Origin: Blastococcus sp. Marseille-P5729
GTDB taxonomy: Bacteria > Actinomycetota > Actinomycetes > Mycobacteriales > Antricoccaceae
Assembly: GCF_900292035.1 (NCBI RefSeq)
Contig: NZ_OMPO01000002.1
Location: 558,001 to 622,000, forward strand
DNA: 64,000 nt
Direction: 5' to 3'
In this document: positions 51,514 to 58,994 of the stretch, piece after piece
Position numbering within the stretch: the first letter of the stretch is position 1
Layout of the letters: each line of letters begins with the position of its first letter
Made by a program: the position numbers and the translations under genes
Notes under the pieces: generated by a model
Told to the model about the DNA's origin: nothing
The model's database searches: none
What the model saw: only the letters and a program-made list of their open reading frames with translations

Positions 51514-52550
51514 AGATCGGCTTCGTCGTAAACGACGTCAGCACCGAGAAGCACGTCTACACCACCACCCGGCTCGCGATGACCGCTACTAACCTCGGCC
51601 ACGAGGCCTGGCTGATGGGCATCGGCGACTTCGCCTACGAGCCGGATGGGTCGCTCTCGGCGATGTGCCGCAAGAGCACCGCGAAGTCGTACAAGTCGCT
51701 GGAGAAGTACCTCGCCGACGTCCAGAAGGGGCGCGGTCACCAAAAGTGCATCGACGAGTTCGACGTCGTGATGCTGCGCAGCGACCCGGCGGACGACGCC
51801 GAGAGCGCTCCGTGGGCGAACAACGCGGGAGTCGCATTCGGCCAGCTGTTCGCGGCGGCCGGCGTCCTCGTGGTGAATGATCCGAACAGCCTCGCTAACG
51901 CGCTGTCGAAGGCCTACTTTCAGCACTTCCCGGAGATCGTCCGGCCGCGGACGCTGATCTCCCGGGACGAGGGCATGATCAGTGACTTCGTGAAGGACCT
52001 GGGCGGCAGGGCCGTGCTCAAGCCGCTGCAGGGCTCTGGCGGCAGTGGCGTCTTCCTCGTCAACAGCAAGGAGTCGCCCAACCTGTCGCAGATCATCGAG
52101 GCGATCTCGCGCGACGGTTACGTGGTCGCGCAGGAGTTCCTGCCCGAGGCCAAGAACGGCGACATCCGGATGTTCGTGATGAACGGCAGCCCGCTGAAGG
52201 TCGACGGGAACTATGCCGCGTTCCGGCGGGTCAGCCAGAGCGCCGACATCCGCTCGAACATGTCGGCGGGCGGCACCGCGGAGGCGGTCGAGGTCACCGA
52301 CGAGATGCTGCAGATGGTGGACGTCGTCCGCCCGAAGCTGATCGCCGACGGCATGTTCCTGGTCGGGCTGGACATCGTGGGCGACAAGCTCATGGAGGTC
52401 AACGTCTTCTCCCCCGGCGGGCTCGGTAGCTGCCAGTCGCTGTACAAGACCGACTTCGCGCCGGCGATCATCGAGGATCTCGCCCGCAAGGTAGCGATCC
52501 GGCAGCACTACGGCATCTCGCTGGACAACTCCCAGCTCGCCACCATCTAA
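51510..52550 (+). CDS. ATP-grasp ligase, glutathione synthetase/RimK-like
   Basis: 346-aa ATP-grasp enzyme. It begins MKIGFVVNDVSTEKHVYTTTRLA. The ATP-grasp core is FVKDLGGRAVLKPLQGSGGSGVFLV (adenine/phosphate loop), followed by GDIRMFVMNG and a metal-binding MEVNVFSPGGLG near residue 295. It ligates an amino group to an activated carboxylate, as in glutathione synthetase or RimK. AGGAG precedes the ATG, which overlaps the DUF1704 stop. Last gene of the amidohydrolase/peptidase/ligase operon. True GshB would need a partner GshA, which is not seen here. Confidence 0.85.
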   Translation: MKIGFVVNDVSTEKHVYTTTRLAMTATNLGHEAWLMGIGDFAYEPDGSLSAMCRKSTAKSYKSLEKYLADVQKGRGHQKCIDEFDVVMLRSDPADDAESAPWANNAGVAFGQLFAAAGVLVVNDPNSLANALSKAYFQHFPEIVRPRTLISRDEGMISDFVKDLGGRAVLKPLQGSGGSGVFLVNSKESPNLSQIIEAISRDGYVVAQEFLPEAKNGDIRMFVMNGSPLKVDGNYAAFRRVSQSADIRSNMSAGGTAEAVEVTDEMLQMVDVVRPKLIADGMFLVGLDIVGDKLMEVNVFSPGGLGSCQSLYKTDFAPAIIEDLARKVAIRQHYGISLDNSQLATI

Positions 52551-52573
52551 CGACACGCTCCTCTATGTCGGCT

Positions 52574-52614
52574 GGCCGGCAGAGACGTCTCAGCGTCAAC
52601 GATGCCAGCAACCA
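52574..52614. repeat. dispersed 40-bp repeat, copy 1
   Basis: GGCCGGCAGAGACG, then AACGATGCC and ACCA, in the gap after the ATP-grasp gene. Copy 2 is at 58383-58422 after the topoisomerase gene; the 14-base and 9-base blocks are identical. Confidence 0.4.
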
Positions 52615-52698
52615 GGTCGCTGAGCGCTCGTGGTTAGCACTCGGTCGATCGGGTAGAAGTACCTGCAGACCTGAACCCGAGACTGATCGGAGCGTTCC

Positions 52699-53226
52699 AT
52701 GGCACGCAAGATCGCATTCCTCGTCGCCCCTGAAGGTATCGAGCAGCAGGAGCTCATCGATCCGTGGCAGGCGGTCACGGATGCCGGTCACGAGCCGGTG
52801 CTGCTGAGCACCGAATCCGGCGAGGTGCAGATGTTCAAGCATCTGGACAAGGCCGACACTCAGCAGGTCGACGCGCTCGTTGCGGACGCCGAGCCTGCGG
52901 AGTACGACGCGCTTGTACTGCCGGGCGGGGTGGCCAATCCCGACGCGCTGCGCATGGACGAGAACGCCGTCGAGTTCGTGCGTGAGTTCGTCGGCAGCGG
53001 TCGACCGGTCGCCGTGATCTGCCACGCGGCCTGGATGCTGGTCGAGGCGGACGTTGTGTCCGGACGCAAGCTCACCTCGTGGCCGAGTCTGCAGACCGAC
53101 GTCCGCAATGCCGGCGGCGAGTGGGTCGACGAGGAGGTCGTCATCGACGAGAACCTCATTACCAGCCGCAAGCCCGACGACCTGCCTGCGTTCTGCGACG
53201 CACTGCTGGAGGCGATCGGCGAGTAG
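52699..53226 (+). CDS. DJ-1/PfpI family protein
   Basis: 175-aa class I glutamine-amidotransferase-like protein. It has IAFLVAPEGIEQQEL (conserved Glu near 12), YDALVLPGGVANPD, and the nucleophile elbow AVICHAAW with Cys108 followed by His109, plus an RKPDDLPAFCDALLEA C-terminus. Such proteins act as proteases, deglycases or chaperones; the specific role is unresolved. It is monocistronic, followed by the thioesterase gene 43 bp later. Confidence 0.92.
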   Translation: MARKIAFLVAPEGIEQQELIDPWQAVTDAGHEPVLLSTESGEVQMFKHLDKADTQQVDALVADAEPAEYDALVLPGGVANPDALRMDENAVEFVREFVGSGRPVAVICHAAWMLVEADVVSGRKLTSWPSLQTDVRNAGGEWVDEEVVIDENLITSRKPDDLPAFCDALLEAIGE

Positions 53227-53256
53227 GCCGACCGGGTGCTCGGCACGAGGATCCCC

Positions 53257-53262
53257 TAGGCT
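53257..53262 (+). promoter_or_regulatory. -10 box of thioesterase gene (leaderless)
   Basis: TAGGCT, seven bases before the ATG at 53270. It supports this start over the in-frame codons inside the PfpI gene. Confidence 0.5.
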
Positions 53263-53269
53263 CTCGACC

Positions 53270-54106
53270 ATGCGCCCTGCCGAGCACCGCGATAACGACT
53301 CACCCTTCGAACGATTCGCCGCCGCCACCGCGATGAGTAGATCGGCCGGCGGCGAGTGGGCCGGGCGCATTCACGACGGCTGGGACATCGTGGGCAACGC
53401 CAACGGCGGCTACCTGCTCAGTCTGCTGGCGCGGGCGTTGCGCGACGAGAGTGGCCGCCCGGACGTCGTGTCGATGACCGCGCACTATCTCTCCCCCGGC
53501 CGACCGGGTCCGGTCTTGGCGCGGCCGCGGGTGCTGAAGTCGGGCAAGTCGTTCACGACGGTCACTGGTGAGATGTACGCCGGCGACCGACTATTGCTCC
53601 ACGCGACGGGCGCCTTCGGGGATCTGGACGAGACCTCTGGCAGTGTCGAGCGAGTGAATGCCGGGCCACCAGAGCTGCCTGCGCCGGAGCATTGCGTACG
53701 CGCCGTCCCGGGCGAGAAACCCTTCCCTCCGCCGGTTATGCACAACTATGAGCTGCGGTTGCATCCCGACGATGTCGGGTTCCTGCGTGGCGAGCCGCAC
53801 GGCGAAGCGCTCGTTCGCGGCTGGTTCCGGCTGCTGGACGACGAGCCGATGGACTCGATCGCTTTGCTGCTGGCGATCGACGCGTTCCCGCCGACTGCGT
53901 TCAACGCGGCGCTGCCGGTCTCGTGGACACCGACCGTCGAGCTCACCACGCACGTCCGCGCGCGGCCGCGGACCACCTGGCTGCGCTGCGAGTTCACCAC
54001 CCGGTTCGTCAGCAACGGCTTTCTCGAGGAGGACGGCGTGGCGTGGGACGACAACGGCTGGATGGTGGCGCAGAGTCGCCAGCTCGCCCTCGTCCCCCGC
54101 GGCTGA
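53270..54106 (+). CDS. acyl-CoA thioesterase (double hot-dog family)
   Basis: 278-aa thioesterase-superfamily protein resembling the one at 41077. The N-terminal half has IHDGWDIVGNANGGYLLSLLARALRD and MTAHYLSPGRPGPV. The C-terminal half has LLLAIDAFPPTAFNAALPVSWTPTVELTTHVRARP, DDNGWMVAQSRQLALVPRG. It hydrolyses acyl-CoA. The leaderless -10 box supports the ATG at 53270. The 71-bp tandem array starts almost immediately (54109) after the stop codon. Confidence 0.88.
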   Translation: MRPAEHRDNDSPFERFAAATAMSRSAGGEWAGRIHDGWDIVGNANGGYLLSLLARALRDESGRPDVVSMTAHYLSPGRPGPVLARPRVLKSGKSFTTVTGEMYAGDRLLLHATGAFGDLDETSGSVERVNAGPPELPAPEHCVRAVPGEKPFPPPVMHNYELRLHPDDVGFLRGEPHGEALVRGWFRLLDDEPMDSIALLLAIDAFPPTAFNAALPVSWTPTVELTTHVRARPRTTWLRCEFTTRFVSNGFLEEDGVAWDDNGWMVAQSRQLALVPRG

Positions 54107-54108
54107 CT

Positions 54109-54661
54109 CCACGGCCGTCGAGCGAGGGAGCGCCAGCGACCGACGCCGACACGCCGCACCCTCCCGGCAGCACCACACCCCACGGTCGCCGAGCGAGGGA
54201 GCGCCAGCGACCGACGCCGACACGCCGCACCCTCCCGGCAGCACCACACCCCACGGTCGCCGAGCGAGGGAGCGCCAGCGACCGACGCCGACACGCCACA
54301 ACCTCCCGGCAGCACCACACCCCACGGTCGTCGAGCGAGGGAGCGCCAGCGACCGACGCCGACACGCCGCACCCTCCCGGCAGCACCACACCCCACGGTC
54401 GTCGAGCGAGGGAGCGCCAGCGACCGACGCCGAGACGCCGCACCCTCCCGGCAGCACCACACCCCACGGTCGTCGAGCGAGGGAGCGCCAGCGACCGACG
54501 CCGAGACGCCACACCCTCCCGGCAGCACCACACCCCACGGCCGTCGAGCGAGGGAGCGCCAGCGACCGACACCGACACGCCACACCCTCCCGGCAGCACC
54601 ACACCCCACGGTCGTCGAGCGAGGGAGCGCCAGCGACCGACGCCGAGACGCCACAACCTTC
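54109..54661. repeat. 71-bp tandem repeat array (about 7.8 copies)
   Basis: GAGCGAGGGAGCGCCAGCGA recurs at 54120, 54191, 54262, 54333, 54404, 54475, 54546 and 54617, a strict 71-bp period. The copies differ at a few sites (CCGACAC or CCGAGAC; CCGCACC, CCACACC or CCACAAC; CGGTCGTC, CGGTCGCC or CGGCCGTC). It fills the convergent gap between the thioesterase and hydrolase genes. Because 71 is not a multiple of three it leaves no sustained coding sense; the long frames crossing it are artefacts. It is not a CRISPR: there are no unique spacers. Confidence 0.95.
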
Positions 54662-54663
54662 CG

Positions 54664-55554
54664 TCAGGACCACCTGCGGATGAACTCCGCTGTCGCGGCG
54701 TTGACCTCGGTCGGGTGCGAGGCGCTGAGGAAGTGCTGGCCGTCGTCGATCACCTTCAGCTCGGCGTTCTCGGATCGAGTGAACCGCGCGATGCCGTCCT
54801 CGGCGTTGGGCACCGAGTACACCGCGTCGGCCGTACCGTGCAGCCAGAGCATCGGGCAGCGCACTTGGTCGAGGCGGCCGAGGAGGCCGTCCCGGTCGCG
54901 GAGGTTGATGCTGATGGTGCGCAGCCGCTGGCGGCCGTCGTCTCCGCGGTAGTTCTGCTGGTGGGTCTCGTGCCAGAACGTACGGTCCTCGTCGCTGACC
55001 GTGTCGCCCAACCCGGCCTCGAGGACGGCGTCCACCAGTTCGGTCGGGATCACCCAGTCGTCACCGACCTCGACGGCGAGGGAGTCGATCGCGGGCGTGC
55101 AGAACTCGATGCCGTCCCAGCAGCCGAGCTCGCGGCTGCGCTCGCTCTCGTAGTCCATCGAGGTGCCGAGCGGCACGATTCCCTTGATCCGGCTCGGCGC
55201 CAGCATCGCCATCCTGGCGGCGATCCAGCCGCCCTGCGAGGTGCCGAGCACGAAGGCGTTCTCGATACGGAGCGCGTCGAGCACCTGGATGTTGGCGATC
55301 GCGCTGTCCCAGTAGGTGAAGTCGTGTAGGCCAGCGCGGGTCAGGCCGTGGCCGTAGGGCTCGATCGCCAGCAGGTTGGCGGTCTGGGCCAGCTCGTCGT
55401 CCTCGAACTGCGGACGGTAGAGCTCGGCCGAGGTGCTGAACGAGTTGGACATGACCAAGGTGGGCAGCGTCGGGTCGTATGCCTTGCCGAGCCGGTAGCC
55501 GAGGGCGGACCCGCCGAGGTGGGTGATCTCCATGGTCTCGCTGTCGCTGGTCAT
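54664..55554 (-). CDS. alpha/beta hydrolase
   Basis: 296-aa alpha/beta-fold hydrolase. The oxyanion region is LVMSNSFSTSAELYRPQF, the nucleophile elbow GTSQGG near residue 116 carries the catalytic Ser, and the acid and His lie in LHGTADAVYSVPNAEDGI and DDGQHFLSASHP. The family includes 3-oxoadipate enol-lactonase-like and haloperoxidase-like enzymes; the substrate is unknown. The ATG at 55554 has GGGAGGA upstream. The TGA stop lies three bases from the 71-bp array. Confidence 0.9.
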   Translation of the reverse strand: MTSDSETMEITHLGGSALGYRLGKAYDPTLPTLVMSNSFSTSAELYRPQFEDDELAQTANLLAIEPYGHGLTRAGLHDFTYWDSAIANIQVLDALRIENAFVLGTSQGGWIAARMAMLAPSRIKGIVPLGTSMDYESERSRELGCWDGIEFCTPAIDSLAVEVGDDWVIPTELVDAVLEAGLGDTVSDEDRTFWHETHQQNYRGDDGRQRLRTISINLRDRDGLLGRLDQVRCPMLWLHGTADAVYSVPNAEDGIARFTRSENAELKVIDDGQHFLSASHPTEVNAATAEFIRRWS

Positions 55555-55613
55555 GCTTCCTCCCAAAGTGGGCGGCGGACGCCCGAATGGATGAGTTGCT
55601 CTGCACAACCCTG

Positions 55614-55865
55614 TCAAGCGGTCGATCGAGCGTCAACCGCCGCCAACCCCCGTCGACCGGCGTCGTCCGACAGCAGACCCATCAGCTGGTCGTCGACCTC
55701 ACCGCGTCCGAAGGCGATCGTCGCGGCGTCCTGGCAGCGCCAGAACGGACTCGTGAGCAACTCGCCCGCGGTGATGGCGTGGGCCGTGAATGCTGCTCCC
55801 AGATTGGCCGCCTGCTGTTCTCCCTCGGCCGACAGTAGGCGTTGCTGCTCCCGCGGGTCGTTCAC
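55614..55865 (-). pseudogene. histidine-phosphatase family remnant
   Basis: The minus-strand frame reads LSAEGEQQAANLGAAFTAHAITAGELLTSPFWRCQDAATIAFGRGEVDDQLMGLL, the middle part of a phosphoglycerate-mutase-like domain. The catalytic N-terminal RHG motif and the C-terminal histidine part are missing, and frames break at both ends. I see no other gene in 55555-56014. Confidence 0.5.
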
Positions 55866-56002
55866 ATCGCCAACCCCGCCCCGGTCTGTCGCCGGATGTC
55901 GAAGAGAGCGTCAGACAGCGAGTCGTTGATGAGTCTTTGCCCCCAACCTATGAGCGCGCCGTGCCGGGCGTCGAATCCATCCGGACTTCACACGGCCCGG
56001 CC

Positions 56003-56008
56003 TAGCGT
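56003..56008 (+). promoter_or_regulatory. -10 box of GPP34 gene (leaderless)
   Basis: TAGCGT, six bases before the ATG at 56015. Confidence 0.5.
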
Positions 56009-56014
56009 GGGGGC

Positions 56015-56677
56015 ATGAGTCTTCCACTCACCCAGGAACTGCTGCTGATCGCGCTGGACGACGAGTCGGGCAAGAAGCATAAATCGGACACGATCGACTA
56101 CGGACTTGCCGGCGCCGTCGTCGCCGAGCTCGCCCTGCTCGGTCGAGTCGACCTGACCGATGGCCAGGTCACCGTCGTCGATCCGAGTCCTACCGGCGAT
56201 CCGGTCATCGACGAGCTGCTCGCCGCGGCGGGTGAGAAGCGCCGCAAGACGAAGTCCTTCGTCACCAAGTACGGACGGAAGATGAGCGCGAAGGTGGCCG
56301 AGCAGCTCATCGACGCGGGCATCGTGACGGAGGGGAGGCGCCACTTTTTCGGGATCATCCCGTCGAGTCGTCATCACCCCACGCAGGCCTCGCCGGAGCG
56401 GGAGATCCGGACCCGACTCAACGCCGTCGTGCTCCAGCAGATGCCGGCCGACCCGCGCACTGCCGCGCTGGTCGCGCTGATCGAGGCGACCGAGCTGCAC
56501 AAGCAGGCCTTCCCGGACGCCGACAAGCGCGACGTCAAGGAGCGGATGAAGGCCATAGCAGCCAGCGACGCGAGCGGACGGGCGGTTCGCAAGGCCATCG
56601 ACGACGTGCGCAGCGCGATCATCACCGCGGTCACCGTGTCGGCGGTGGCCACCACGACCTCGTCGGGCTCGCCCTAG
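56015..56677 (+). CDS. GPP34 (Golgi phosphoprotein 3-like) family protein
   Basis: 220-aa GPP34-domain protein. It begins SLPLTQELLLIALDDESGKKHKSDTIDYGLAGAVVAELALLGRVDL and continues with the helical GPP34 repeats. In actinobacteria the family is common and unstudied; eukaryotic homologues bind phosphoinositides. It is presumably cytosolic or peripheral to the membrane. The start fits a leaderless promoter. It is followed on the other strand by gene remnants. Confidence 0.9.
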   Translation: MSLPLTQELLLIALDDESGKKHKSDTIDYGLAGAVVAELALLGRVDLTDGQVTVVDPSPTGDPVIDELLAAAGEKRRKTKSFVTKYGRKMSAKVAEQLIDAGIVTEGRRHFFGIIPSSRHHPTQASPEREIRTRLNAVVLQQMPADPRTAALVALIEATELHKQAFPDADKRDVKERMKAIAASDASGRAVRKAIDDVRSAIITAVTVSAVATTTSSGSP

Positions 56678-56690
56678 CCCGCACCCGCGC

Positions 56691-56863
56691 TCAGTAGCGT
56701 TCGTCGTACGCTGCGGTGCGGCCTTCGGCGAGCTCCTCGTACGTCGCAGCGATAACGTGACCCTCAGCTCGAATGGCCGGATCGCTGGGATCCAGCAACG
56801 CGGCGGCGCGCGTCAGGGCCGAAGTCGAGAGGATGACCAGCAGCGCGACGGCCGCGGGAATCC
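56691..56863 (-). pseudogene. C-terminal remnant of a membrane protein
   Basis: The minus-strand frame from about 56863 to the TGA at 56691-56693 encodes one hydrophobic helix (IPAAVALLVILSTSALTRAAALL) then DPSDPAIRAEGHVIAATYEELAEG and a short end. It has no start. It is joined out of frame to the PstS remnant on its left flank. It is possibly the last TM helix and tail of a mycobacterial-type wall protein; I cannot name it. Confidence 0.4.
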
Positions 56864-57268
56864 GTCTCGTAGTCCGGCCGGATCGCCCCGGCCTCGCCCA
56901 CCACTGCCTCGGTGAAGTAGTCGAAGGTGCCTGACTCCTCCGGGCGGCCGTAGAGCCCGATTTCCTCGTCCGGCCAGTCGGGGTTGACGTCGGACCAGCT
57001 CGTCACCTCGGAGTCGGGTTCCCAGATCTGCTTGAGCTCGTCGAGGGTGATGTCGTCGACGTCGGTGTTCTCGGCGTTCACGACGATCGCCAACGAGTCG
57101 AGCGCGATTGGCAGCTCGCTGGTCATCATGGTGGTCTTCGGCGCGACCGTAGATGAGCCGGAGATCTGGATCGGACCCGTCTCGCTCTCCCTTGTTGGAG
57201 CTGGAGCAAGCGGTCAGCCCCGTGACGAGACCGATGATGGTGGCCGAGACGAGAACCTTGGTGCACAC
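56864..57268 (-). pseudogene. phosphate-binding protein PstS-like, frameshifted remnant
   Basis: The N-terminal lipoprotein signal (GTG at 57268; CTKVLVSATIIGLVTGLTAC with lipobox Cys) is in one frame. The PstS body (LPIALDSLAIVVNAENTDVDD, then LKQIWEPDSEVTSWSDVNPDWPDEEIGLYG, SGTFDYFTEAVVGEAG) is in another. About 50 codons expected between them are missing or scrambled, and the C-terminal domain is absent. A GGAGG site upstream of the GTG shows that it was once translated. It is now decayed. Confidence 0.75.
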
Positions 57269-57289
57269 GTCGTCCTCCTGTTGCAGACA

Positions 57290-57295
57290 TAGAGT
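57290..57295 (+). promoter_or_regulatory. -10 box of topoisomerase IB gene (leaderless)
   Basis: TAGAGT, seven bases before the ATG at 57303. Confidence 0.5.
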
Positions 57296-57302
57296 CGTGC
57301 GC

Positions 57303-58304
57303 ATGAGACTGAGACGGGTCGACCCTCGATCCCCCGGCTGGAGCCGGCGGCGGGCGGGACGGGGCTTCTCCTACCGCGACCAGCACGACAAGCCACTGTC
57401 CGCTGAGGACGTCGACCGGGTGAAGTCGCTGGCCATCCCGCCGGCCTGGAAGGACGTGTGGATCTGCCCGATCGCCAACGGCCACATCCAGGCGATCGGC
57501 ACCGACGACGCCGGACGGCGCCAGTACGTCTACCACCCTGCGTGGCGGACGAAGCGGGACGAGCTGAAGTTCGATCGCGTGAAGGACGCCGGCGTGCGGC
57601 TCGCGCGTGCCCGCACCCGCATGATCGCGGATCTCACGACAGACGGCATGCCGCTCAGTCGCGCAGCCGCGACGGCCACCCGGCTGCTGGATCTCGGCTA
57701 CTTCCGGATCGGCAGCGACGCGTACGCCGACGCGAACGGATCGTTCGGGCTGACCACCCTCCTACGCAAGCACGTTCGGCGGCGCGGTGACGATCTGGTG
57801 TTCTCCTTCGTCGGCAAGTCCGGGATCGAGCACTCGATCGTGATCAGCGACCCAGTCGTCATCGACTCGCTGAACCTGATGCGCAGGCGGCGCGGCGGGT
57901 CGGATCGGCTGCTGGCCTACAAGGGGGCCGCCGCGTGGGCCGACCTCGACGCGACCGCAGTGAACGAGTACATCTCGCAGATGGTCTCGGAGGATCTGAC
58001 GGCGAAGGACTTCCGCACCTGGCACGCCACGGTTATCGCCGCGACGGCGCTGGCCGAGAGCGACGAGCCGGGTGACACCAAGGCCTCTCGTAACCGGGCG
58101 ATCAAGGCCGCCGTCGAGGAGGTCGCGGCGTACCTGGGCAACACGCCGACGATCGCCAAGAAGTCCTACATCGACCCGCGAGTGATCGAGCAGTACGAGG
58201 ACGGGGTCACCATCGCGCCGACGTTGGCCCGCAAACTCAAGGATCCCGACAAGCACCTCGCCGCCATCGAGCGCGCGGTAGCGCGGCTCATCGACGGAGC
58301 ATAA
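57303..58304 (+). CDS. DNA topoisomerase IB
   Basis: 333-aa bacterial/poxvirus-type topoisomerase IB that relaxes supercoils through a 3'-phosphotyrosine intermediate. The N-terminal domain has GRGFSYRD and IPPAWKDVWICP. The catalytic domain shows FRIGSDAYADANGSFGLTTLLRKHV, FVGKSGIEHSI, and the C-terminal tyrosine motif SYIDPRVIEQYEDG. The conserved Arg-Lys-Arg residues are in place. The ATG at 57303 follows a leaderless -10 box; the upstream open frame runs through PstS debris. Confidence 0.93.
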   Translation: MRLRRVDPRSPGWSRRRAGRGFSYRDQHDKPLSAEDVDRVKSLAIPPAWKDVWICPIANGHIQAIGTDDAGRRQYVYHPAWRTKRDELKFDRVKDAGVRLARARTRMIADLTTDGMPLSRAAATATRLLDLGYFRIGSDAYADANGSFGLTTLLRKHVRRRGDDLVFSFVGKSGIEHSIVISDPVVIDSLNLMRRRRGGSDRLLAYKGAAAWADLDATAVNEYISQMVSEDLTAKDFRTWHATVIAATALAESDEPGDTKASRNRAIKAAVEEVAAYLGNTPTIAKKSYIDPRVIEQYEDGVTIAPTLARKLKDPDKHLAAIERAVARLIDGA

Positions 58305-58382
58305 AGGCCCCGCGCCCCACCCCCAGCTACGCCGTCCATCGGACGACCGGTCAGAGCCACACGCTCGTCGACGACGGCCGCA

Positions 58383-58422
58383 GGCCGGCAGAGACGACGC
58401 AGGACAACGATGCCCGCCACCA
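58383..58422. repeat. dispersed 40-bp repeat, copy 2
   Basis: Shares GGCCGGCAGAGACG and AACGATGCC with 52574-52614. It lies after the topoisomerase stop, in the convergent gap with the UGSC selenoprotein gene. Confidence 0.4.
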
Positions 58423-58466
58423 CCGACAACGACCGCCGGCGCTGGCGAACCAGCACGCGGGGCCGG

Positions 58467-58994
58467 CTAGGCCGTGATGGCCGCAACGATGTCGGCGTAC
58501 GCCGCCTCGGCGTAGGCGCGCATCTCGTCGTCTGTGCGGTCCTGGATCGGGTGCGGGGTGAAGACCCGCGCCGCAGAAGGAAAGCCGAGCGAGACGGCCT
58601 GCACCTCGGCAGCCGAGACGAACTCCGCTGAGGCGGCGAAGACGCCGGGGATGCCTCGCAGCTCGAGGTCGCTGATGTCATGCACACTGCACGACGTGCA
58701 GCTGCCTCAATCGGCGAGCGCCTCGATGACCGAGTCGCACTGGGTGGCGATCTCGTGGCGCAGGTCGACCGGCGCGGGCTTGGTGAAGGTCGGCTTGGCG
58801 TAGCGGGTGACGCGGGCGCCGTCCGCAGTCAGCAGTTCCTCAAGCCGGTCGAGGAAGACGTTGCCGCGGGGCTTGGAGATGTCCAGGAGCGCGATCCGGA
58901 GTCCGTCGATGGACGGTGGGCGATCCAGGAGCTGGCGCTCGGATACGTTGCGCTCTCCCGTTGGGTCGAGCACGAAGCGTCCGGCTGCACTCAT
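58467..58994 (-). CDS. UGSC-family selenoprotein (in-frame UGA read as selenocysteine)
   Basis: 175-residue protein if the UGA at 58709-58707 is decoded as Sec at residue 96. Before it the frame reads IATQCDSVIEALAD; after it, in the same frame, GSCTSCSVHDISDLELRGIPGV and on to a normal stop at 58467. This gives the motif U-G-S-C that names the (seleno)protein family. The first part contains IDGLRIALLDISKPRGNVFLDRLEELL, and the second FPSAARVFTPHPIQDRTDDEMR. The ATG overlaps the stop of the upstream thioredoxin-like gene (ATGA). A reading as two separate genes is unlikely because both halves are homologous to one family. Redox role inferred. Confidence 0.88.
58687..58709 (-). promoter_or_regulatory. 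selenocysteine UGA and candidate SECIS hairpin
   Basis: The UGA is at 58709-58707. A 6-bp stem CTGCAC/GTGCAG (58701-58696 and 58692-58687) closes the 3-base loop GUC; G and U in the loop fit bacterial SECIS elements. The loop begins 14 bases after the U of UGA, closer than the usual 16-37. A second hairpin CCTCG-agctg-CGAGG (58668-58654) lies about 41 bases downstream. Confidence 0.45.

Noticed and set aside
51510-52550. Calling the ATP-grasp gene gshB (glutathione synthesis)
   Set aside because: No gshA-like partner and coupling to DUF1704 and an amidohydrolase; actinobacteria usually use mycothiol. Left as GshB/RimK-like.
54109-54661. Possible CRISPR array
   Set aside because: All 71 bases repeat with no variable spacers and no cas genes nearby; it is a simple tandem array.
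53591-55329. Very long open frames on both strands across the tandem array
   Set aside because: They arise from the repeat itself (no stop in any frame of the unit) and lack start sites and homology.
58467-58685. Separate small gene starting at an ATG just after the UGA
   Set aside because: No ribosome-binding site; the sequence is the C-terminal half of a known UGSC-type protein and is in frame with the upstream half.
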